NCBI GenBank assembly: GCA_026419815.1
Contig: JAOAKR010000040.1
Location: 1 to 5,605, forward strand
DNA from: Microcaldota archaeon
Lineage (GTDB): Archaea; Micrarchaeota; Micrarchaeia; CAILAH01
DNA length: 5,605 bases
Direction: 5' to 3'
Shown here: positions 1 through 4,636 of the stretch, piece after piece
How positions within the stretch are numbered: the stretch's first letter is position 1
How the letters are laid out: each line of letters starts with the position of its first letter
Made by a program: the position numbers and the translations under genes
Notes under the pieces: generated by a model
The model's input: only the letters and a program-made list of their open reading frames with translations
Told to the model about the DNA's origin: nothing
Databases searched by the model: none

Positions 1-4
1 GAAG

Positions 5-277
5 ATGGAAGTTCAAGTCAAGGTACATCCGCGCTCAAGGGACGTAAGGATAATCGCATCCTCACGGCCCGGCTGCAGGACACCCTTTTTGGAGGTGTGG
101 CTGACCGAGCCGGCTGAGGATAACCGGGCGAACGTGCAGCTGCTTAAGGCCCTTTCAGGGGCTTTTAAGTGCAGCGCGTCGCTCATACGTGGTCACAAGA
201 GCAAGAGCAAGCTCGTAACGCTGTGCATAAGCGAGGAAGGTTTCAGTGGCATCGCGAAGGGGTTCCGGGGAAAATGA
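5..277 (+). CDS. DUF167 / YggU (UPF0235) family small protein
   Basis: A 90-residue protein of the DUF167 (YggU/UPF0235) family, a small alpha/beta fold found in all domains of life with no firmly established function. The recognisable parts are an N-terminal strand with a basic turn (VKVHPRSRD, residues 5-13), the family's central motif (PAEDNRANVQLLKAL, 36-50, matching the usual PxxGxANxxLIxxL pattern) and the loop GHKSKSKLV (63-71), equivalent to the usual GxxSRxKxV. The length is close to the family norm of about 90-100 residues. The ATG at 5 puts the first beta strand where expected, but the frame stays open to the window edge, so an upstream start cannot be excluded. Its 3' end overlaps the next gene by 32 bases if that gene starts at 246, which suggests co-transcription with the Toprim gene and dnaG. 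Family assignment is fairly sure; cellular role is unknown. Confidence 0.8.
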   Translation: MEVQVKVHPRSRDVRIIASSRPGCRTPFLEVWLTEPAEDNRANVQLLKALSGAFKCSASLIRGHKSKSKLVTLCISEEGFSGIAKGFRGK

Positions 278-608
278 GGCCCTCGTGAGGCTGCTTGACG
301 ATCTCAACGAGCACGCGGTCATCGTGGAGGGGAAGCGCGACGTCGCCGCCCTTTCAAGGATTGGCGTGCGCGCGTGTGTTATGACGCTTGACAGGGCAGA
401 AAAGTCGGGCACGCCGCCCGGCATGCCTGCAGTTGTCCTGACCGATTTTGACAGGTCAGGCGAGATAAAGGCAGCCAAGGCCGAAGCGCTCCTGGTTTCC
501 AGGGGCGTGCGCGTCAATAATGCCCTGCGCACAAAGTTCAGGCGGATTTTCGGCACCTTGACTATTGAGGACGTTCCGTACATTTTCGGCAAACTCTTAG
601 GCAAATGA
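246..608 (+). CDS. Small stand-alone Toprim-domain protein (RNase M5/UPF0292-like)
   Basis: A 120-residue protein that is almost entirely one Toprim domain, the Mg2+-binding fold of primases, topoisomerases and RNase M5-type nucleases. The hallmark acidic residues are present: Glu28 in HAVIVEGKRDV (23-33), and Asp67 and Asp69 in VLTDFDRSGE (64-73). A short tail (FGTLTIEDVPYIFGKLL, 102-118) resembles the end of the archaeal small Toprim family often labelled UPF0292 or primase/RNase M5-like; its substrate is not established. The GTG start at 246 follows GAGGAAGG (233-240) by five bases and supplies the helix normally preceding the first strand. An alternative GTG at 285, preceded by GAGG at 276-279, would give 107 residues, remove the overlap with the upstream gene and shorten that helix. 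The stop at 606-608 lies 15 bases before the preferred dnaG start, so the two Toprim genes are probably co-transcribed. Toprim fold is confident; biochemical role is open. Confidence 0.78.
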   Translation: MASRRGSGENEALVRLLDDLNEHAVIVEGKRDVAALSRIGVRACVMTLDRAEKSGTPPGMPAVVLTDFDRSGEIKAAKAEALLVSRGVRVNNALRTKFRRIFGTLTIEDVPYIFGKLLGK

Positions 609-610
609 GT

Positions 611-617
611 GAAGGTG
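611..617 (+). promoter_or_regulatory. Shine-Dalgarno site that sets the dnaG start
   Basis: GAAGGTG lies six bases before the ATG at 624 and closely matches the archaeal anti-SD complement GGAGGTG. It overlaps the alternative GTG codons at 609 and 615, so it favours the ATG at 624 as the true dnaG start. Confidence 0.6.
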
Positions 618-623
618 CGTCAA

Positions 624-1994
624 ATGGGAAAGATATACATTGACACAGTAAAATATATGGTCCACGCGGACTTTGAGATAAAAGGGCTTGTTGAGAAACC
701 AGATGTTGTTGGTGCGATTTTCGGCCAGACTGAGGGGCTGCTCGGTGACGAGCTTGACCTGCGCGAGATGCAGAAGAGCGGCAGGATTGGCAGGATTGAG
801 GTTGAGCTTGAGACCAAGGACGGAAAAAGCTATGGCAAAATACTCTTGCCCTCCAGCCTTGATATGGTTGAGACATCAGTTATCGCCGCCGCAATTGAGA
901 GTGTTGACAGGGTTGGCCCGTGTGAGGCGAACATAAGCGTCAAGAAGATTGAGGATATGCGCAATGTGAAGCGCAAGACGCTTGTTGACAGGGCAAAAGT
1001 GCTCTTGAAGAGCCTTGTCACTGAAACCCTTCCTGAAAGCAAGGAAATACTTGAGCTTGTGCGCGACGAGGTGAAAGCATCGGGTGTAGTAGAGTATGGC
1101 CCTGAGAAGGTGACAGGCGGGCCGGACATAGAGACGTTTGACTCCATAATTGTGGTTGAAGGCCGCGCTGATGTAATAAACTTGCTGAAGAACGACATCA
1201 AGAACGTCGTTGCGCTCGGCGGTGCATCGGTGCCTAAGTACATAATAGACCTAAGCAAGCGCAAGGAGCTTACGCTTTTCCTGGATGGCGACCGTGGCGG
1301 GGATATAATCCTGCGTGAAGTGCTTGATGCGGGTGACGTTGACTTTGTTGCGAGAGCACCGCCCGGAAGGGAGGTTGAAGAGCTCTCCCGCAAGGAGATA
1401 ATAAAGGCGCTGCGCGCCAAGGTGCCGGTTGAGCAGGCAGAATCACAGTATTATAACAAGAGGCGCCCACAGCAGGATGATTTCCGCAAGAGGCGCGAGG
1501 GCGGCTATGAGCAGAAGTACCGTGAGGAGCAGGGCAGGCGCCCACAGAGGTTTGAGCAGCGCCTTGAGCCAAAGCCAGGGCCGGCGCTTATGCAGCCCCA
1601 GCCCGCCGCTTACGCTGAGGTCGAGCCGGAGCAGGAGCGTGCTGGGCCGGCACCCCGTGCGGAGCCCGAGCAGGCGCCTGCCAGGGAGCCAGTGGTGCAG
1701 CCGCGCGAGAGTGTGCCTGAAGAGCTCAAGTCACACCTCTCGGAGCTTAACGGGACCTTGAAGGCGAGGCTTATAGGCAGCGGCGGCGAGCTCATCAAGG
1801 AGCTGCCGGTGCGCGACCTCATAACCGAGCTGAACAGCACGCAGGCCAACCCCGTGTCAGTGGTGCTTGACGGCATCATAACACAGAGGCTTGTTGACCT
1901 GGCTGCATCAAAGGGCGTGTCGCGCATAGCAGGCATAAAGGAGGGTAACATAGCCAAGCGCCCCGAGGGGCTCCGCATTTACACCTCCCAATAA
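624..1994 (+). CDS. dnaG: Archaeal DnaG-type primase / exosome-associated Toprim protein
   Basis: Archaeal DnaG, 456 residues. In archaea this protein has primase activity in vitro and is also a poly(A)-binding subunit of the RNA exosome. Domains in order: the archaeal N-terminal domain with the family signature VEKPDVVGAIFGQTEGLL (23-40) and the LREMQKSGRIGRIEVE stretch (46-61); a Toprim domain at about 172-265 with Glu179 in VVEGRADV and Asp221/Asp223 in FLDGDRGGD; a charged, Pro/Gln/Glu/Arg-rich linker at about 269-361; and the conserved C-terminal domain (363-456) with LNGTLKARL, VLDGIITQRLVDLAA and RPEGLRI. I chose ATG 624 because family members begin just before this point (MGK...) and a good SD precedes it. 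In-frame GTG codons at 609 and 615 would add five or three residues. It is the last gene of its operon; a T6 run follows at once. The linker is unusually rich in repeats; all key Toprim acids are intact. Confidence 0.95.
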   Translation: MGKIYIDTVKYMVHADFEIKGLVEKPDVVGAIFGQTEGLLGDELDLREMQKSGRIGRIEVELETKDGKSYGKILLPSSLDMVETSVIAAAIESVDRVGPCEANISVKKIEDMRNVKRKTLVDRAKVLLKSLVTETLPESKEILELVRDEVKASGVVEYGPEKVTGGPDIETFDSIIVVEGRADVINLLKNDIKNVVALGGASVPKYIIDLSKRKELTLFLDGDRGGDIILREVLDAGDVDFVARAPPGREVEELSRKEIIKALRAKVPVEQAESQYYNKRRPQQDDFRKRREGGYEQKYREEQGRRPQRFEQRLEPKPGPALMQPQPAAYAEVEPEQERAGPAPRAEPEQAPAREPVVQPRESVPEELKSHLSELNGTLKARLIGSGGELIKELPVRDLITELNSTQANPVSVVLDGIITQRLVDLAASKGVSRIAGIKEGNIAKRPEGLRIYTSQ

Positions 1995-1995
1995 C

Positions 1996-2001
1996 TTTTT
2001 T
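1996..2001 (+). terminator. T6 run after dnaG, likely archaeal terminator
   Basis: TTTTTT begins two bases after the dnaG stop codon. Archaeal RNA polymerase commonly stops at T-runs without needing a hairpin. A GC-rich hairpin follows the run rather than preceding it, so this is not a bacterial-type intrinsic terminator. Confidence 0.5.
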
Positions 2002-2022
2002 CGGGCGCTATATCGGCGCCCG
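2002..2022. repeat. Perfect 7-bp inverted repeat between terminator and rps15 promoter
   Basis: CGGGCGC (2002-2008) and GCGCCCG (2016-2022) are exact reverse complements around the seven-base loop TATATCG. The right arm ends ten bases before the box A at 2033. It could stabilise the dnaG mRNA 3' end if transcription runs past the T6, or act as an operator next to the rps15 promoter. The sequence alone does not decide. Confidence 0.55.
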
Positions 2023-2024
2023 CC

Positions 2025-2040
2025 ATAAAAGGTTATAAAT
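2025..2040 (+). promoter_or_regulatory. Box A (TATA) promoter with BRE for the uS15-eS1 unit
   Basis: TTATAAAT at 2033-2040 is a near-consensus archaeal TATA box, preceded by the purine-rich ATAAAAGG (2025-2032) in the TFB-recognition (BRE) position. The usual spacing of about 25 bp places the transcript start near 2061-2063, giving a leader of about 24 bases before the ATG at 2086. AAGGTGGT (2073-2080), seven to eight bases before the ATG, provides an SD within that leader. Confidence 0.7.
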
Positions 2041-2085
2041 TTAGCATCGCTGAAATATCCGACGTAAGCATTAAGGTGGTATTGA

Positions 2086-2541
2086 ATGGTAAGGTTGCAC
2101 ACTCGCAAAGGTGGCAAGTCAAGAAGGTCAAAACGGCATTATCCTAGGGAAAACCCGCCGTGGGTTGAAAAGAAGCCTGAGGAGATAGAGGCCATTGTTG
2201 AAAAGCTCGTGAAAGAGGGCAAGGAGCCCGCGCAGATAGGGATGATACTGCGCGACCAGCACGCCGTGCCCGATATCAAGGCCGCAACCGGCAAGCGCCT
2301 ATCAAAGATACTTGAGGAGAAGGGCGCAAAGCGCGAGTTCCCTTCAGACCTTATGGACCTTATCAAGCGCGCAGTGCGCGTCAGGAAGCACCTGAAGGCC
2401 AACCGTGCCGACAAGAGCAACAGGATAAAGCTTGAGCACATAGAGGCCAAGATACGCAGGACAGTGAGCTACCTGAACAGGACAGGCAGGCTTAACAACT
2501 GGAAGTATGACCCCGAAAAGGCGGCGCTCCTTGTGAGGTAA
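2086..2541 (+). CDS. rps15: 30S ribosomal protein uS15 (archaeal S15)
   Basis: Small-subunit ribosomal protein uS15, 151 residues, the usual archaeal/eukaryotic size; bacterial S15 is about 89 residues and lacks the N-terminal extension. The extension (about 1-75) carries the typical start MVRLHTRKGGKS, the PPWVEKKPEEIE segment (24-35) and IGMILRDQHAVPDIKAATGK (51-70). The conserved four-helix core, which binds 16S rRNA in the platform region, covers about 85-145 and includes DLIKRAVRVRKHL (91-103), HIEAKIRRTVSYLNRTGRL (118-136) and the C-terminal WKYDPEKAALLV (139-150). The ATG start fits the family N-terminus and has its own promoter and SD. The gene encoding eS1 follows after four bases, so the two small-subunit proteins are made from one transcript. 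No anomaly seen. Confidence 0.97.
   Translation: MVRLHTRKGGKSRRSKRHYPRENPPWVEKKPEEIEAIVEKLVKEGKEPAQIGMILRDQHAVPDIKAATGKRLSKILEEKGAKREFPSDLMDLIKRAVRVRKHLKANRADKSNRIKLEHIEAKIRRTVSYLNRTGRLNNWKYDPEKAALLVR
2535..2539 (+). promoter_or_regulatory. Shine-Dalgarno site for eS1, overlapping the rps15 stop
   Basis: GAGGT lies six bases before the ATG at 2546 and its last base is the first base of the rps15 TAA stop. This favours ATG 2546 over the TTG at 2543 as the eS1 start and suggests translational coupling of the two ribosomal genes. Confidence 0.65.
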
Positions 2542-2545
2542 TTTG

Positions 2546-3127
2546 ATGGCACGCACAGACAAGTGGAAGGTTAAGTCTTGGTATTCAGTCATTGCACCGA
2601 AGGTGTTTGACGAGAAGAGGGTAGGCGACGTGCTCGCGAGTGATGATGCGGGCCTTACGGACCGGCTGATTGTTGTGAACCTCAGCGACCTTACTGGCGA
2701 AATCCCGCACAGCTATACGCGTGTCAACCTCCGTGTAAGTGAGGTCAAGGGGAAGACGGTGTACACCAAGCTTGTTGGGCACGAGCTAATCCGCAGCTAC
2801 CTAAGGACGCTGGCACGGAGGAGAATGTCCCTCGTTGACGATGTTGTCAAGGTAAAAACCAAGGATGATGTGGATGTCAGCGTAAAGAGCGCGATAGTGA
2901 CCGCCAACAAGATAAGCAACGCAACACGTGTTTCGCTGCGGAAGATCGCCGAGCAAGTCATAATTGAGCGTGCGGCCGCCCTGAATTTTGATGAGTTTAT
3001 GCAAGAAGTTATGTTCAAGAAGCTCTCAGCCCAGGTTTACCCAAAGCTCAGGGAGGTTGTGCCCGTAAAGCGGTTTGAGGTAATAAAGACCGAAGTAGTA
3101 AAGAAGAAGGCGTCAAAGGCCGCATAA
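2546..3127 (+). CDS. rps3ae: 30S ribosomal protein eS1 (S3Ae)
   Basis: Ribosomal protein eS1 (S3Ae), 193 residues, a small-subunit platform protein found in archaea and eukaryotes but not bacteria. Recognisable family segments are the start KWKVKSWYSVIAPKVFDEK (6-24), the NLSDLTGEIPHSYTRVNLRV block (45-64), KLVGHELIRSYLRTLARRR (75-93), the NKISNATRVSLRKIAEQVI region (121-139) and the C-terminal YPKLREVVPVKRFEVIKTEV (165-184). It ends in a short basic tail (KKKASKAA). Length is near the archaeal norm of about 195-220. The start is the ATG four bases after the rps15 stop; an in-frame TTG just upstream would add one residue and is less likely. The unit ends 10 bases before a T6 run and converges with the phosphoesterase gene. 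Confidence 0.96.
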   Translation: MARTDKWKVKSWYSVIAPKVFDEKRVGDVLASDDAGLTDRLIVVNLSDLTGEIPHSYTRVNLRVSEVKGKTVYTKLVGHELIRSYLRTLARRRMSLVDDVVKVKTKDDVDVSVKSAIVTANKISNATRVSLRKIAEQVIIERAAALNFDEFMQEVMFKKLSAQVYPKLREVVPVKRFEVIKTEVVKKKASKAA

Positions 3128-3137
3128 GCACGCCTCA

Positions 3138-3143
3138 TTTTTT
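3138..3143 (+). terminator. T6 run after eS1, likely archaeal terminator
   Basis: TTTTTT lies in the 20-base gap between the eS1 stop and the stop of the convergent phosphoesterase gene. It is a suitable T-run for ending the ribosomal-protein transcript. I see no equivalent run for the opposite strand within the gap, so the minus-strand transcript may extend into the end of the eS1 gene as antisense. Confidence 0.5.
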
Positions 3144-3147
3144 GCAT

Positions 3148-3807
3148 TTACAGCCTAATTATGCAGGCTTCAGCCTCGCAGACAGGCCCCTCTCTGCAAG
3201 TTATAAGTATTTCAGCTGCGCAATTGTCTTTTGCCGGCGGGAGCTTTACTATAGTTGTGTTTCCGGATCTCACCACCCCAGTATGCTGGTGGACGTGGCC
3301 GCACACAAGCAGGAAGGGCAGGTTTTCATCCATAAACCTGAGCACGCTGCGCGAGCCGATATGTACTCCCTGCCCCACATCATCAAAAAACCCATATGGC
3401 GGGGAGTGTGAGAGCACGATTGACGGCCGCTTAAGCTTAATGTGGCTTAATTTGTGCCACAGCCCCGCGTCATCATACTCGTTTGGCGTGTGGAACGGGC
3501 CGCGCACAGCGCCACCTATCCCGAACACCTCAATCCCGTTAAGCATCCGAGGCTGCAAGTCAACTGAGATGCCCGCATTGCCCAGCCGTGTTGACACAGC
3601 AGCAGCATCTATATTGCCCGGTATTGCAAAGCACGGGATCCCCTTGATTGCCGCGAGCAGCTCGTCCAAAAGCCCTGGCCCTGAATGGTCCACAATGTCC
3701 CCTGCTATGAATATCGCGTCATATTTATTGCGGGCGGCCAGCGCCTTAATCTTGGCAAGCGCGCGCTTATCCCCGTGCAAATCAGAAAACGCGAGCACCC
3801 TTAGCAT
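3148..3807 (-). CDS. Icc-related calcineurin-like metallophosphoesterase
   Basis: A 219-residue predicted phosphoesterase with the calcineurin-like two-metal fold, closest in pattern to the Icc-related group (COG2129-like). Metal-ligand motifs appear in order: FSDLHG (Asp9, His11), GDIVDH (Asp37), PGNID (Asn65), LSHSPPYG (His134) and CGHVHQHTG (His171, His173). The GGAVRGPFHTPNEY segment (98-111) and GQGVHIGSRSVLRFMDE (145-161) also match this group. GNID replaces the common GNHD, as often happens in this branch (GNCD and similar), so the residue that normally supports leaving-group protonation is absent. The usual NPG-type turn near the C-terminus is replaced by LPPAKDNCAAEI (189-200). No signal peptide or membrane segment is visible, so it should be cytosolic; the substrate cannot be read from sequence. 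It begins seven bases after the nop5 stop with only a weak GTGA as SD, so it is probably co-transcribed with nop5. Confidence 0.88.
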   Translation of the reverse strand: MLRVLAFSDLHGDKRALAKIKALAARNKYDAIFIAGDIVDHSGPGLLDELLAAIKGIPCFAIPGNIDAAAVSTRLGNAGISVDLQPRMLNGIEVFGIGGAVRGPFHTPNEYDDAGLWHKLSHIKLKRPSIVLSHSPPYGFFDDVGQGVHIGSRSVLRFMDENLPFLLVCGHVHQHTGVVRSGNTTIVKLPPAKDNCAAEILITCREGPVCEAEACIIRL

Positions 3808-3814
3808 AGCGGAC

Positions 3815-4582
3815 TCACTTCACGAGCGCCTTTATTCTCTTTTCAAGGTCCTCCTTAAGCGCGGGTGCGATGAAGTTCTTGCTGTAAGCGTCTGCCTTTG
3901 CGGCAATTGACACCTTTGCGGCAATCATCCTTGCAACCTTGCCACGGTATGCCTTCTTCATCCCCCTAAGGGCAGGGTGCAGGAATATTATGCCGTGCTT
4001 GGGAGGCCTGGTATGCGCCGTAAGGTGCATAAACAGCGCTTTCTCAGCGCCAAGCACCTGTATGCTGCTTGCTGGCAGGTTTGCAAGCCTCTTGAGGCCC
4101 TTCGCCTCAACGATAAGCTTGGTTGCGAGCGCCGTGCCCAGCAAATATGAGAGGTTCCTTGCAATCGCCTCAACTTTCTTGTTCCTGTACTGGTCAAGGT
4201 ATTCGCGGAGGTCATACATCTCCCGCAGGCGCCTTGCAAATTCCCTTAGCGCCTCAAGGTCCTCCTTGTCCACCTTTGCGCCTATTGACTCGCCTATGGG
4301 CACACACTTGCGCGCTTCCTCGTTTAGGCTATTGATGCTCTTTGGGTCATCCTTTGAGTATTTCTCCACAACCTCTAGGTACACACGCCGGTCATCAGTG
4401 TCCTGGAGCTCGGGGAGGTATATTGAGTACCAGTTGTGCAGGTGCTCAAACATTACGTTGAGCACGTGGTCCAGGTCGTCTATCGTGAGGGAAGCTTGCT
4501 GTACAAAATCCTCTGTGGTGTAAGCGTTCCTGAGCTGGTCCTTTACTTTTTTCAGCAGCTCATCACGTGAAATTGCGCTCAT
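3815..4582 (-). CDS. nop5: Nop5/Nop56/Prp31-family RNP protein lacking the N-terminal domain
   Basis: A 255-residue protein of the Nop5/Nop56/Prp31 family, whose archaeal members form the scaffold of C/D-box sRNPs that guide 2'-O-methylation of rRNA and tRNA, bridging L7Ae-bound RNA and the methyltransferase fibrillarin. Visible parts: helical coiled-coil region (about 1-135, with LTIDDLDHVLNVMFEHLHNW at 32-51) and the Nop domain (about 136-235) with RNLSYLLGTALATKLI (142-157), LANLPASSIQVLGAEKALF (166-184), RPPKHGIIFLHPALRG (192-207) and RGKVARMIAAKVSIAAKAD (213-231). Archaeal Nop5 is typically about 370-420 residues; here the N-terminal fibrillarin-binding domain is missing. The upstream in-frame TAA (4610-4612) and the short gap show this is not a misplaced start. 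The basic C-terminal tail is also short. Transcription starts from the divergent promoter shared with glyS, probably giving a leaderless mRNA as no SD is seen. Confidence 0.92.
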   Translation of the reverse strand: MSAISRDELLKKVKDQLRNAYTTEDFVQQASLTIDDLDHVLNVMFEHLHNWYSIYLPELQDTDDRRVYLEVVEKYSKDDPKSINSLNEEARKCVPIGESIGAKVDKEDLEALREFARRLREMYDLREYLDQYRNKKVEAIARNLSYLLGTALATKLIVEAKGLKRLANLPASSIQVLGAEKALFMHLTAHTRPPKHGIIFLHPALRGMKKAYRGKVARMIAAKVSIAAKADAYSKNFIAPALKEDLEKRIKALVK

Positions 4583-4599
4583 AAGTAGGGTTTTGGGCA

Positions 4600-4619
4600 G
4601 GCAAATTAATTAAGTTTCC
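4600..4619. promoter_or_regulatory. Symmetric divergent promoter for nop5 and glyS
   Basis: The 54-bp gap between the two start codons contains TTAATTAA (4606-4613), flanked by GGCAAA on the left and GTTTCC on the right. Read on the minus strand the flank is GGAAAC, so both directions show a purine/A-rich BRE-like sequence followed by the same A/T box. The palindrome centre (4609.5) is 27.5 bases from the first base of each start codon, the distance expected between box A and an archaeal transcript start. Both genes lack a usable SD, so both mRNAs are probably leaderless. Confidence 0.65.
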
Positions 4620-4636
4620 ATATCTATTATGGGGCT

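Noticed and set aside
609..623. GTG codons at 609 and 615 as the dnaG start.
   Set aside because: Both overlap or abut the SD for ATG 624, and DnaG family members start at the MGK position.
830..1420. A 196-codon minus-strand reading frame across the DnaG core.
   Set aside because: Its Ser/Thr/Leu-rich translation is typical of the antisense of this codon usage, and the plus strand encodes an unmistakable DnaG.
3151..3170. Short inverted repeat AGCCT/AGGCT near the 3' end of the phosphoesterase gene, as a possible terminator.
   Set aside because: The stem is only five base pairs with an eight-base loop, lies inside the last codons, and is not followed by a T-run on the minus strand.
3161..3910. 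A 249-codon plus-strand reading frame opposite the phosphoesterase.
   Set aside because: The minus strand carries every metal-binding motif of the phosphoesterase in order, and the plus-strand product is low-complexity Ser/Pro-rich with no family pattern.
3939..4523. A 194-codon plus-strand reading frame opposite nop5.
   Set aside because: The Nop-domain signature is on the minus strand. The plus-strand translation is Ser/Arg-rich and has no recognisable motif.
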